The notes under the pieces: generated by a model | What the model was told of the DNA's origin: nothing | The model's database searches: none | Seen by the model: only the letters and a program-made list of their open reading frames with translations | Program-made: the position numbers and the translations under genes | Shown: positions 55,155 to 64,000 of the stretch, in pieces | How positions within the stretch are numbered: the stretch's first letter is position 1 | Layout of the letters: each line of letters opens with the position of its first letter | Source: Polaribacter litorisediminis | Lineage (GTDB): Bacteria; Bacteroidota; Bacteroidia; Flavobacteriales; Flavobacteriaceae | Assembly: GCF_019968605.1 (NCBI RefSeq) | Contig: NZ_CP082966.1 | Location: 1 to 64,000, forward strand | Direction: 5' to 3' | Length of the DNA stretch: 64,000 bases

Positions 55155-55919
55155 TTAACACTCCAACCATTTTCTAAAATCAGCAGTTGTAGAAGAACTC
55201 GTCATTACTTTTTCTTTGTAATTTTTTATAGAAATCAATAATCGGTTTTTAAAATGACTTTCAATTTTTTCTATAAAATCGATGTTTACAATTTCACTTC
55301 TATTGATTTTAAAAAACTTTTTAGGGTTTAATTGTTGATGAATACTTCCTAAATTTTGTGAAATGGTATGTCTTTTCCCTTCTTGATCATTTGCTAAACA
55401 GAAATCTCCAGAAGCAGAGATTAAAGCGATATCAACTGCATTTAATAATTGAATTCCTGATGCTTTTTTAATTACAAACCGCTTTTTGTAGGTATTGTAT
55501 TCTTGTTGTAATGCTGTTTTTAAAACATTAATTGTGGCATCATCTAAAGTAGTGTAATCGCCTTTTTTAAATAACGATTGGTATTTTATAATTGCCTTAT
55601 TAAAATCGTCTTGAGAATAGGGTTTTAAAATGTAAGCAATTCCGTTTGTGTGAAAAGCTTGAAATAAATATTCATCATGAGCAGAACAAAAAATAATAGG
55701 GGTATCAATGGTAACTTTGTTAAATAAATCAAAAGACAATCCGTCTAACAATTGAATATCCGATAAAATAAAATCATAGGTATTTTCTTTGAGTAACTGC
55801 GCTCCATCAACAAGAGAACGTGCCCAATCTTGAGATATTTTTACATCAAAAAAAGCATCCAAACACTTAGTTAGTTTTTGATATGCAGGTATTTCGTCTT
55901 CTAGAATTAATATTTTCAT
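55155..55919 (-). CDS. LytTR-family response regulator
   Basis: A 254-residue regulator. The receiver domain (1-120) has LEDE near residues 6-9, the phosphoacceptor Asp54 in YDFILSDIQLLDG, and the switch Lys in YILKPYS. The LytTR DNA-binding domain (about 150-254) includes FVIKKASGIQLLNAVDIALI and FKINRSEIVNIDFIEKI. It is the last gene of an operon with its kinase and a TonB receptor, and probably controls envelope genes including its own operon. Confidence 0.92.
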   Translation of the reverse strand: MKILILEDEIPAYQKLTKCLDAFFDVKISQDWARSLVDGAQLLKENTYDFILSDIQLLDGLSFDLFNKVTIDTPIIFCSAHDEYLFQAFHTNGIAYILKPYSQDDFNKAIIKYQSLFKKGDYTTLDDATINVLKTALQQEYNTYKKRFVIKKASGIQLLNAVDIALISASGDFCLANDQEGKRHTISQNLGSIHQQLNPKKFFKINRSEIVNIDFIEKIESHFKNRLLISIKNYKEKVMTSSSTTADFRKWLEC

Positions 55920-55938
55920 TTTCTTTTTTTCAAGCGAG

Positions 55939-56949
55939 TTAAGTTCCTTGTAGTTTCATAATCGGAATAAAAACTTCAAACTTAGTATCTGTGTTCAAAA
56001 TCTGTATTTTTTCATCAGACAAAAGTTGGTAGCGCGTTTCTAAGTTTTTTAAACCTGTGCCAAAAGATTCTTGTTGTGCAATTACTTTCGATTTTGTGTT
56101 GGTAATCATTAACCAACCTTCATTAATTTGAATCGTGGTTTTAATTGGCTTTGTGCCATTAGATTTGTTGTGTTTCACCACATTTTCTAGCAAGCTTTGC
56201 AAAGCACCTGTCGGAATAAATTTATCAACCAAAGCCATATTTTCTTCAATTGTAAACTCATAATCTTTACCAAATCTGGTTTTAATTAGAAAGATGTAAT
56301 TCTTAGCCAATTCAATTTCGCTAGAAAGCTCCATTACTTCAGCATCTTTGGTTTTAATTAAATATCTATAAATTAACGATAGTTTATTGATGTACTCTTT
56401 TGCTTTTTCTGGATTACTATCAATTAAACTATCTAAAGTATTTAAGTTATTGAACAAAAAATGCGGGTTGATTTGAGAGCGTAATAACTTTAATTCGTTT
56501 TCTTTTTGCTGTTCTTTTATTTTAGAAATTTGTGTTTGTCCTTCGTAAAATTTCTTTGTGATTAATATTCCTAAAGCAAGACCAATTGAATCTGAGCCAT
56601 TGAAAATGGCGTACAAAATTAGATTGCCTAGTTTTGGAAATTTACTCCAATCGTTATTACCAGTAGAAAACCCTACAACTCTTTCTATAATTCCTATTGA
56701 TGTGATGACCAACAAACCATACAAAGCGAAAAGAATATAATTTTTCTTTTTAAGAAGAAATCTTGGGATGATAAAGTACATAAATAGTAAAACACCAGAT
56801 AAAGAGGTGATTACGAACATAGGAATATCTACCAAATATTCTAATAAAGTTGCATCTTGATCTAGATAATCAAAAATATTTAAGGTAATACTGATGAGGT
56901 AAAAAACAGTAAGAATAATATAGTCAGACTTGTCAAGCTTTGTATTCAT
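55939..56949 (-). CDS. LytS-type sensor histidine kinase
   Basis: A 336-residue kinase. Four membrane helices fill residues 10-130. The His_kinase domain has the phospho-accepting His163 in LRSQINPHFLFNNLNTLDSL. The HATPase region carries GALQSLLENVVKHNKS and SFGTGLKNLETRYQLL. No extracellular sensor domain is visible, so the signal may be sensed in the membrane. It lies 19 nt upstream of the LytTR regulator and 12 nt downstream of the TonB receptor gene. Confidence 0.92.
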   Translation of the reverse strand: MNTKLDKSDYIILTVFYLISITLNIFDYLDQDATLLEYLVDIPMFVITSLSGVLLFMYFIIPRFLLKKKNYILFALYGLLVITSIGIIERVVGFSTGNNDWSKFPKLGNLILYAIFNGSDSIGLALGILITKKFYEGQTQISKIKEQQKENELKLLRSQINPHFLFNNLNTLDSLIDSNPEKAKEYINKLSLIYRYLIKTKDAEVMELSSEIELAKNYIFLIKTRFGKDYEFTIEENMALVDKFIPTGALQSLLENVVKHNKSNGTKPIKTTIQINEGWLMITNTKSKVIAQQESFGTGLKNLETRYQLLSDEKIQILNTDTKFEVFIPIMKLQGT

Positions 56950-56961
56950 TAAACAAATATA

Positions 56962-59331
56962 TTAATTACTGTCATTTATTCTGTTTTCTTCATCTCTGTT
57001 TGTATTTCTAGAAGATTTTTTCTTTCCAAATTTAGATCCAAAGCTATACACCAAACGCAATTGAATATTTTGTCTAGAACCGTTACTTTCTACTTCTGCA
57101 GTTCCATTTCCGTAATCAATATTACCAACAAAACCTCTATTGAGCATTTTATTAAAACCGAGATTTACTTTTAGTTTATCGTCCATAAACTTTTTACCGA
57201 AAGAAAAATCTAACTCAGCCAGCCAATCAACTTCAATTTGCCCTTCTAAAGCTCCTGTTCCATAATTCCCACTGAGTTCAAAATTAATATCCCAAGGCAA
57301 TTGGTAACTTGCTTGAATAAACCAAATCAAATTCCATTTGTTTAAATCTACACCATAGGTTGAAGATTGAAAATCTGTGTTGGTCACGATAATTCCTGTA
57401 TAGCCATCTAAACCTTTAGTAAAATTAACGGGTGCAAATAATCGAAAGTTCCAATTCGCATTGTTTTCTACATTTACCTCTTGCTGACGAATTTGTGCAG
57501 TTGCATTATCTTGACTAATCAATTGAAAAATTACATCATCAGTTTTGCTGTAACCAATGGTAAAAAAAGGTTGACCTTCATAGGTTAAATTAAATTGATA
57601 ATTATTGGTGTAAGATGGTGTTAATCTTGGATTACCTTCACTTGCAGAAAATGGATCTAAAAATTGTTGAAATGAGTTTAAGCTGTTATATCCTGGTCTT
57701 TGAATTCTATAGCTGTAAGATACACTTGCACCTAAAATGTCTGTTAATTTTCTGCTGATGGATGCGCTTGGAAATACTTTTTTAATGGGACGCTTCTGAA
57801 CTTCAGTCACCATTTGTCCGTCTTTTATAAAGGTTGATGTTCCGTCTGTATTACTGTCTTCATAACGTAATCCGCCAGAAAAAGACCATTTTCCGAATTT
57901 TGCATTTACTTTAGAGTAGAGAGCAAATATAGTTTCATCAATTGCGAATCGACTACTTAAACTATCAATTGTATTAAAATTAGTGTTTTCTAAACTTTGC
58001 GTTTCTAAATCATTATCGGTTCCTACATCAGCAAAACGGGTACCCGCGCTTAGTTTAAAGTTGTCAGAAAATGTTTTGGTATAATCTGCTCTGTAGGTTT
58101 TAATCTTATATTTTCCATCTTGTATGTACCTTCTGTCTGTAAAATTTACCGTACTTCCAGCGGCTCTAGACAATCGATTTGTATTGTCATTTACAAAATC
58201 CACATAATTAAAGTCGATTAGTAACTTGTCTGTATCTGTCTTATATTCGTAATATGGATTCATATTAAAGTTACTTCGTTGTCTGTCAAAACTATTTTCA
58301 GAAAATAGCGTATTTGTATTATTTACATCAGAAATAATGGTTTTACTTGTGGCAATTCTTTCTGAATCTCTGGTATTCATTGTGCCTCCAATTCCTATAG
58401 AATGTTTATCATTTATATAATAATCTAAACTACCACCAATTCTAAAATTATCTGGGTCATAAGGTTCTCTTGTCACTTGATTGTAGGTTTCATCGCCCAC
58501 AGTTCTAATTAAAAACAAATCGTCTCTCCAAGTCGGTTGAGAGTAACCTGTGCTTAGTTGCCAATTCAATTTGTTTTTATAACTCGCTATCGAAAAACCA
58601 GCACCCCATTCAAAACCTTCGTCTTCACCAATCCAAGTATTTGCGCTGCCATGCGTTCCTAATTTTACATTTTTCTTTAAAATGATGTTGATGATCGCGC
58701 CAGAACCAGAAGCTTCGTATTCTGCACCAGGTTGTTCTACGACTTCTATTTTTGCAATATTATCTGCAGGAAAATCTCGTAATAACGTTTCAACATCCAT
58801 ATATTCTGTGGTTTTTCCGTTGATTAAGATTCGAACGCCACCTTTACCGGCAATTGAGATTCCGTTGTTCGTTACTAGAACACCAGGAACTTTTCTCATT
58901 ACATCTTGTAGGTTTGTGTTAATCATATCAGATTTTTCTAAATCTACAATTAGTTTTTCGGCAGTTTGTTTAATTACTGGGCGCTTACTTTTTACAACCA
59001 CTTCATTTAATGTTTGCATTTCTTCTTTTAAAGTGATGTTGAAAGTTTTATTTCCGTTTAGATCAAATTCAGGAATTTTATAGGTTTTAAAACCCAACAT
59101 CGAAATTTCTATTTTGTATTTTCCAGAAGTAATTTTTTCAAAACTATAATTTCCATTTTCATCAGAAACGGTTCCTTTTGGAGCTGCATTTTCTCCTGTT
59201 TTTAGTAAAAGGATATTTGCAAATGGCAAAGGTTCATTTTGCTCATCAACAATTTTTCCGTTGATTTTATGCTGCGAAAAGGTGGTTAAAATTCCGAAGA
59301 AAAAAAAGAGGATAATTTTTAAAACTTTCAT
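56962..59331 (-). CDS. Outer-membrane beta-barrel/TonB-receptor-like protein
   Basis: A 789-residue protein. Signal MKVLKIILFFFFGILTTFSQ, carboxypeptidase-regulatory-like domain (about 22-105, GKIVDEQNEPLPFANILLLK), plug domain (about 120-220; VPGVLVTNNGISIAGKGGVR, IEVVEQPGAEYEASGSGAII) and a large barrel. A charged tail KKKSSRNTNRDEENRINDSN follows the last strand. It belongs to the Bacteroidota TonB-receptor-like barrels that accompany LytTR systems. Substrate unknown. It heads the operon with its kinase and regulator. Confidence 0.88.
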   Translation of the reverse strand: MKVLKIILFFFFGILTTFSQHKINGKIVDEQNEPLPFANILLLKTGENAAPKGTVSDENGNYSFEKITSGKYKIEISMLGFKTYKIPEFDLNGNKTFNITLKEEMQTLNEVVVKSKRPVIKQTAEKLIVDLEKSDMINTNLQDVMRKVPGVLVTNNGISIAGKGGVRILINGKTTEYMDVETLLRDFPADNIAKIEVVEQPGAEYEASGSGAIINIILKKNVKLGTHGSANTWIGEDEGFEWGAGFSIASYKNKLNWQLSTGYSQPTWRDDLFLIRTVGDETYNQVTREPYDPDNFRIGGSLDYYINDKHSIGIGGTMNTRDSERIATSKTIISDVNNTNTLFSENSFDRQRSNFNMNPYYEYKTDTDKLLIDFNYVDFVNDNTNRLSRAAGSTVNFTDRRYIQDGKYKIKTYRADYTKTFSDNFKLSAGTRFADVGTDNDLETQSLENTNFNTIDSLSSRFAIDETIFALYSKVNAKFGKWSFSGGLRYEDSNTDGTSTFIKDGQMVTEVQKRPIKKVFPSASISRKLTDILGASVSYSYRIQRPGYNSLNSFQQFLDPFSASEGNPRLTPSYTNNYQFNLTYEGQPFFTIGYSKTDDVIFQLISQDNATAQIRQQEVNVENNANWNFRLFAPVNFTKGLDGYTGIIVTNTDFQSSTYGVDLNKWNLIWFIQASYQLPWDINFELSGNYGTGALEGQIEVDWLAELDFSFGKKFMDDKLKVNLGFNKMLNRGFVGNIDYGNGTAEVESNGSRQNIQLRLVYSFGSKFGKKKSSRNTNRDEENRINDSN

Positions 59332-59523
59332 TTGGTTGGTTTTTTATTAGCATTGCAAAAGTGCCGATTTTGTTAGGATAGAAAAACGAGTTTCTGACGA
59401 ATTGGGTTAAATTTCCGATAAACAGATTACGATGTTCTATAAAGACTAGACGCTTTATATTTGTATAAAGTTTCCTGCAACCAAAAAATGCCTAGAAAAA
59501 TCGAAGCATTTTTAAATATTATT
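59332..59523. other. Spacer with a possible truncated gene start next to the IS
   Basis: A plus-strand -7 box TATATTTG (59456-59463) precedes ATG at 59488, which opens MPRKIEAFLNIIS and runs into the IS4 element. It may be a gene cut by the insertion, or chance. The rest holds no gene. Confidence 0.4.
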
Positions 59524-60825
59524 TCACTAGTGTCCACTAAAAACTAAAAAAAGTTCATTGAAATTATTGTAAATCTGTATTTTAAGTTTCATTTTGAAGC
59601 GTGACGATTTGAAATGGCTACTATATTCGTAAATCAACATTACGAATATGAATCAAGGTAAATATATTTTCTCTCAATTAGTGAATTTTCTTCCACAACG
59701 TGTTTTTGATAGAATTACAGCTAAATATTCAGGTAATAAATCAGTCAAACATTTTACTTGTTGGAATCAATTATTATGTATGATGTTTGGTCAATTATCT
59801 GCACGAGAAAGTCTAAGAGATTTGATAGCTATTATTGATGCTCATAAATCAAAATCATATCATTTAGGATTTGGAAAAAGTATAACTCGTCGCAATTTAT
59901 CAAAAGCAAATGAGAATCGAAATTATAAAATATTTGAGGAGTTTGCTGACTACTTAATTAAGATTGCTCAAAACAAAAATGATACTAGCAATTTTAAAAT
60001 AGAAGGTTCTATTTATGCTTTTGATTCTTCAACAATTGACTTGTGTTTAAGTGTATTTTGTTGGGCTCATTTTCGCAAAACAAAAGCAGGGATTAAATTG
60101 CATACCCTTTTTGATGTCAATACTCAAATCCCTGTATTTATTCATGTTACAGAAGCAAATATCCATGATGTGAATGCTATGGACGTCATAGATTACGAAC
60201 CTTTAGCTTACTATATATTTGATCGTGCTTATGTAGATTATGAACGTCTTTATCGGATTGAAAAAGCAAAAGCTTATTTTGTAGTTCGAGCAAAATCTAA
60301 TGTTAAATTTAAAAGAATATATTCTAAAAAAAAAGATAAAACTACTGGAATTAAATATGACCAAATTGGAAAAATAATAGGTTTTTATAGTTCTAAAAAT
60401 TATCCAAAAAAAATTCGTAAAGTAAAATATCACGATAGTAAAACTAAAAAAACGTTCGTGTTTTTAACCAACAATTTTAAACTATCTGCAAGTGATAATG
60501 CATTGCTTTACAAACAAAGATGGCAAGTAGAATTATTCTTTAAATGGATAAAACAACATCTAAAAGTGAAAAATTTTTGGGGCAGATCAGAAAACGCTGT
60601 GCGAATACAAATCAATGTAGCAATTGCAACATATTGTTTAGTTTCAATAGTCTCAAGAGATTTACAAATAAACCGTTCAAATTATGAAATTTTGCAAATT
60701 TTATCAGCATCATTAATTGATAAAACACCTTTAAATGAGTTACTTATGAAATCAGATTACAATAATGTCAATGAACGAAATACTAATCAACTGGTTTTCA
60801 ACTTATTTTAAGTGGAGACTAGTGA
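59524..60825 (+). mobile_element. IS4-family insertion sequence
   Basis: Terminal inverted repeats: left TCACTAGTGTCCACTAAAAA (59524-59543), right end the complement of TTTTAAGTGGAGACTAGTGA (60806-60825), matching at 18 of 20 positions. One transposase gene fills the element. No convincing target duplication is visible, so an original insertion cannot be proven, and loss by later deletion is possible. Confidence 0.8.
59648..60811 (+). CDS. IS4-family transposase (DUF4372 N-terminus)
   Basis: A 387-residue DDE transposase with an intact frame. The DUF4372-type N-terminal domain is WNQLLCMMFGQLSARESLRD. Catalytic Asp126 lies in IYAFDSSTIDLC, Asp192 in YYIFDRAYVDYERLY, and Glu295 in KQRWQVELFFKWIKQHLKVK, which is the IS4 YREK-type signature. 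It cuts and pastes its own IS. Being intact, the element may still be active. Confidence 0.92.
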   Translation: MNQGKYIFSQLVNFLPQRVFDRITAKYSGNKSVKHFTCWNQLLCMMFGQLSARESLRDLIAIIDAHKSKSYHLGFGKSITRRNLSKANENRNYKIFEEFADYLIKIAQNKNDTSNFKIEGSIYAFDSSTIDLCLSVFCWAHFRKTKAGIKLHTLFDVNTQIPVFIHVTEANIHDVNAMDVIDYEPLAYYIFDRAYVDYERLYRIEKAKAYFVVRAKSNVKFKRIYSKKKDKTTGIKYDQIGKIIGFYSSKNYPKKIRKVKYHDSKTKKTFVFLTNNFKLSASDNALLYKQRWQVELFFKWIKQHLKVKNFWGRSENAVRIQINVAIATYCLVSIVSRDLQINRSNYEILQILSASLIDKTPLNELLMKSDYNNVNERNTNQLVFNLF

Positions 60826-60939
60826 GAAAATTGGTTAAAAAATAAAGACACAATTTTATTTTTAGGTGTTTGGGGACAAATAAATAACACAAATTTTAAT
60901 TCCCTAGAATTCGAGGGAATTAAAAAACTAAGGATATAG
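60826..60939 (+). pseudogene. Fragment of a KilA-N domain protein
   Basis: The frame reads ENWLKNKDTILFLGVWGQIN and then NTNFNSLEFEGIKKLRI before a stop. This matches the middle of bacterial KilA-N domain proteins (NWLRxRNTIEFLGxWE, FxxxEFEGF). It begins right at the IS right end and ends after 37 residues, so both ends of the gene are missing. The identity is from memory of the family. Confidence 0.55.
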
Positions 60940-60953
60940 AAATAGTAGTACGC

Positions 60954-61565
60954 ATGTCTGAAAAATTTAAGAATACATATCGCATAAAATCAGCCCGATT
61001 ACAAAATTGGTATTACAGCCTTAGCGGCATGTATTTTATAACCATTTGCACCATTAATAGATCGCATTTTTTTGGTGAAATTGAAAATAGCAGAATGAAA
61101 TTAAATGAATTAGGGCAATGTATAGAACAACAAGGGTTAAAAACATTTGAAATAAGGCAGGATATGAATTTGCAAATGGGCGAATATGTAATTATGCCAA
61201 ATCATTTTCACGCCATTATAATTATTGGCGATAATATATACAATACGCAACGTGATTCGGTAACGGAATTTAGAGACGCAATGCATTGCGTCTCTACCCC
61301 AACCCCAACCGTACCACCAACCGCCGCCGACACACCAAACGTTGTAAACAAATTTGGGCCACAAACCAAAGATTTGGCATCCATAATACGGGGGTTTAAA
61401 TCATCGGTAACCACCATGGCACGAAAAAACGGAAACACCCATTTTGGGTGGCAATCCCTTTTTCATGACCATATGATACGAAACGAAAAATCGTTTCAAA
61501 ACATTTCAGCGTACATCATAAATAAGCCTTTAAAATGGAAGGAAGATAAATTCTTTAAAAATTAA
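60954..61565 (+). CDS. RAYT: REP-associated tyrosine transposase (Y1/IS200-like)
   Basis: A 203-residue HUH nuclease. The metal-binding motif is MPNHFHAIII (His84, His86). YSLSGMYFITICTINRSHFF and GWQSLFHDHMIRNEKSFQNI, then YIINKPLKWKED, are the usual flanks. RAYTs mobilise or maintain REP palindromes. Residues 107-115 are encoded by a 26-bp palindrome embedded in the gene, followed by a Pro/Thr-rich linker (PTPTVPPTAADTP). The gene lies 1 nt before the hsdS remnant. Confidence 0.88.
   Translation: MSEKFKNTYRIKSARLQNWYYSLSGMYFITICTINRSHFFGEIENSRMKLNELGQCIEQQGLKTFEIRQDMNLQMGEYVIMPNHFHAIIIIGDNIYNTQRDSVTEFRDAMHCVSTPTPTVPPTAADTPNVVNKFGPQTKDLASIIRGFKSSVTTMARKNGNTHFGWQSLFHDHMIRNEKSFQNISAYIINKPLKWKEDKFFKN
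61271..61296. repeat. REP-like perfect palindrome inside the RAYT gene
   Basis: TAGAGACGCAATG followed immediately by its exact complement, 26 bp in all. From memory, GAGACGCAATGCATTGCGTC is a widespread REP motif in Bacteroidota and Cyanobacteria linked to RAYTs. Confidence 0.85.
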
Positions 61566-61566
61566 A

Positions 61567-62791
61567 ATGATGCAGAACGATAGACAATTAATACCTCAAT
61601 TGAGGTTTTCAGAGTTTGAAGAAAATTGGGAAATAAAGTACATATAAAATATTGCTAAAGTTGTTGGTGGTGGTACACCATCTACTACAAATGCTGAATA
61701 TTGGAATGGTGAAATAAATTGGTTTACACCTACTGAAATAAAATTTGATATTGTTTCAGAAAGTAAAAGGAAAATAACAGATTTGGGTTTAACTAAATCT
61801 TCTGCAACACTACTTCCTAAAGGTACTATTCTGCTGACCACAAGGGCGACAATAGGTGAAGTAGCAAAATAGCTCAAGAAGAGTGCACGACAAACCAAGG
61901 TTTTCAATCTTTAGTGTAAATAAAAATAATTCTAATCAATTTGTATTTGATTTAATAAAAGTATATCGAAAAGAACTATACAAAAGAGCTAATGGCTCTA
62001 CTTTTAAAGAAGTTAGTAAGAAAGAAGTAGAAAAAATTAAGGTTATAATTCCATCCCTTCCAGAACAACAAAAAATAGCCTCCTTCCTTACCGATGTAGA
62101 TGATGCCATTACCCAGCTCACCAAAAAGAAAACCTTTTTAGAGCAATACAAAAAAGGGGTAATGCAAAAAATATTTAAGCAAGAGTTAAGGTTTAAAAAT
62201 GATGATGGTAATGATTTTGTAGATTGGGAAGTGAAACAATTGAGAGAGGTAGCTAATTACAGAAGAGGTAGTTTTCCACAACCTTATGGTTTACCAAAAT
62301 GGTATGATAAAAAGAATGGTATTCCATTTGTACAAGTGTACGATGTAGAGGATAATATGTTGTTAAAACCTAAGACGAAACATAAAATTAGCGAATTAGG
62401 TGCTAAACAAAGTGTATTTGTAGAAAAGGGTACTTTAATTATAACAATACAAGGTTCAATAGGTAGAATTACAAAAACTTAATATGATTCTTATGTAGAT
62501 AGAACATTGTTAATCTTTCAATCATATAAAAAGCCTTTAAATTTAGATTATTTTAAATATGTTTTGTTTTTGTTATTTGAAATTGAAAAAAAGAAAGCAC
62601 CAGGTGGTATAATTAAAACTATTACAAAAGAAGTTTTAAGTTCGTTTAATGTTATGATTCCAATACTTGATGAGCAAACCAAAATAGCTGATTTCTTATC
62701 AAATATAGATTTAAAAATAGATGCTTTAAATACCAAAATGGAACATAGTAAAACTTTTAAAAAAGGCTTGTTACAAAAGATGTTTGTTTAA
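61567..62791 (+). pseudogene. hsdS: Broken type I restriction specificity subunit (hsdS)
   Basis: Across frames the text is that of a two-TRD HsdS: QLIPQLRFSEFEENWE, AKVVGGGTPSTTNAEYWNGE, ATLLPKGTILLTTRATIG, IIPSLPEQQKIASFLTDVDD, YRRGSFPQPYGLP and IPILDEQTKIADFLSNIDLK. Four lesions are seen: a TAA at 61645, a single-base loss near 61869 in an A-run (TAG follows), another near 61917, and a TAA at 62480 in the second recognition domain. No hsdM or hsdR lies next to it. It is not functional as it stands. Confidence 0.9.
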
Positions 62792-62831
62792 TTATTGCAA
62801 ACAAAAAGCAATTTCAATAATTAAAACATTT

Positions 62832-62868
62832 AAAAACTTCGAGATTCTTGATAAATCTCGAAGTTTTT
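62832..62868 (+). terminator. Terminator after hsdS
   Basis: A 15-bp perfect stem (AAAAACTTCGAGATT and complement) with a seven-base loop, ending in TTTTT. Confidence 0.85.
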
Positions 62869-62883
62869 AGTAGTTTTACCTCT

Positions 62884-64000
62884 ATGATAGAACAAGTACC
62901 AAAATTTGAGTTCTCTAAAAAAGTTATTAATAATTTAAAAGAACCAGAAACCTTAAAAATCATTAAATCTATTAATGATGATTATTTGTATTGGGATAAA
63001 ATAAAATACAAAAAAACAAAGTTTACACCCCAAGAGTTATGGGACATTGTAAAACTTAGTAGATTACTTAAAACAGAAACCATCACTTTCGGTAAGCATA
63101 ATTTTAAATATGTAACCACCGATTATATACAAAAGGTTGTGCATTTTTTCGATATGAATATTGGTGGTTATATGGGGGCAAAAAACATCATACCAGAAGA
63201 AGATAAAACACGTTATTTAGTAAGTTCTATTATGGAAGAGGCTATTTCAAGTAGTCAAATAGAAGGGGCTAATACTACACGTAAACGTGCTAAAGAAATG
63301 TTGCGCAAAGAAATTAAACCGCACACAAAATCAGAACAAATGATTGTAAATAATTACCTTACAATCAAACACATTACGCAAAATAAAACAGAGAATTTAA
63401 CACCCGAAAACTTATTAGAAATACATCGCTTAATTTCTAAAGATACCCTAGAAACTAAAACCGAAGAAGGTGCTTTTAGAACAAGTAATGATATTTATGT
63501 GGTAGATCATATAAAAAGCGAAGTAGTGCATACACCACCAAGTTTTAATGAAGTACCATTCTTAATAAACGATTTATGTACTTTTTTTAATGAAGAAGTA
63601 GAAAAAGATAATTTTATACATCCACTATTAAAAGGAATTGTTATTCATTTTATGATAGGGTTTATTCATCCTTTTACAGATGGTAATGGGCGTACAGCAA
63701 GAGCTTTGTTTTATTGGTATTTATTAAAAAAAGGCTATTGGTTAACAGAGTATTTGTCTATTTCAAAAATAATTCAAGACACAAAAAATCAGTATGAAAA
63801 AGCTTTTATTTATACTGAAAATGATGAAAATGATTTATCGTACTTTATTACATATAATTTAAAAGTAATGGAAAAAGCCTTTGATGCTTTAAAAAATTAC
63901 ATTCAAGAGAAACAAAAGAATCATTTTAAAATTGCAAGATTTATTAAAATACCTAACATTAACGAGCGGCAAGCTCAATTATTAAAAATTGTTTACGACA
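62884..64000 (+). CDS. Fic-family protein (cut by the window end)
   Basis: At least 372 codons, running off the right edge. The active-site motif is IHPFTDGNGRTARALFYWY (HPFxDGNGRxxR, intact). An N-terminal helix has SSSQIEGAN, matching the inhibitory (S/T)xxxE(G/N) motif of class II Fic proteins, so activity is probably self-restrained. Fic enzymes usually attach AMP to target proteins. Such genes often sit beside hsdS in Bacteroidota type I loci, as here. The C-terminal winged-helix part is only beginning. Confidence 0.92.
   Translation, partial: MIEQVPKFEFSKKVINNLKEPETLKIIKSINDDYLYWDKIKYKKTKFTPQELWDIVKLSRLLKTETITFGKHNFKYVTTDYIQKVVHFFDMNIGGYMGAKNIIPEEDKTRYLVSSIMEEAISSSQIEGANTTRKRAKEMLRKEIKPHTKSEQMIVNNYLTIKHITQNKTENLTPENLLEIHRLISKDTLETKTEEGAFRTSNDIYVVDHIKSEVVHTPPSFNEVPFLINDLCTFFNEEVEKDNFIHPLLKGIVIHFMIGFIHPFTDGNGRTARALFYWYLLKKGYWLTEYLSISKIIQDTKNQYEKAFIYTENDENDLSYFITYNLKVMEKAFDALKNYIQEKQKNHFKIARFIKIPNINERQAQLLKIVYD

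Overview
The window is an AT-rich chromosomal segment from a member of the Bacteroidota, most likely a marine Flavobacteriaceae (Polaribacter/Tenacibaculum-like). The evidence is the gliding-motility genes gldB and gldC, SusC/RagA-style TonB receptors with carboxypeptidase-regulatory N-termini, a LytTR two-component system, a folK-dNK fusion, a short AtpC, and repeated TAnnTTTG -7 boxes, in places with TTTG 19 nt upstream. I assign genus only loosely. I found no tRNA, rRNA or CRISPR.

Layout. 1-6 kb: two stand-alone outer-membrane barrels, then a metal-homeostasis block in which a TonB receptor diverges from a DtxR-family repressor and a ZIP transporter around a near-perfect palindrome. 6-16 kb: an AddA/RecB-like helicase-nuclease, kbl, an OmpA/TSP3 protein, atpDC, rbfA, a LolE-like permease and a lipoprotein. 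16-17 kb: a decayed IS256-type transposase. 17-27 kb: folK-dNK, gldC-gldB, nadE, a 43-codon small gene, dnaG, clpX, clpP and tig. 26.6-35 kb: pyrH, frr, an MMPL exporter, asnS and rpoN. 35-42 kb: an ExbB/ExbD operon, ansA, a membrane zinc peptidase, dusB and an XRE/S24-like regulator.

42.2-48.9 kb is the most interesting block. It is a nine-gene, same-strand, tightly packed set: Tir/CesT-chaperone-like protein, PspA, DUF4178-like protein, a lipoprotein with a low-complexity tail, a two-unit DUF350 membrane protein, a membrane-anchored spermidine synthase, a SpeD-like protein, a voltage-gated-type cation channel and a rhomboid protease. It looks like an envelope-stress/polyamine system related in composition to the E. 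coli yjfIJKLM-yjfC locus but with a different enzymatic end. From 49 to 59 kb there are an M28 peptidase, a TolB-like lipoprotein whose 3' end is tandemly amplified (66-bp units), two EF-hand proteins, a SOUL protein, lepA, and a TonB-receptor/histidine-kinase/LytTR operon.

59.4-64 kb is accessory: an IS4-family element with terminal repeats next to a KilA-N remnant, a RAYT gene that carries a 26-bp REP-like palindrome inside its own reading frame, an hsdS gene with four disabling lesions, and a Fic gene cut by the window end. This looks like the remains of a type I restriction locus damaged by IS insertion and deletion.
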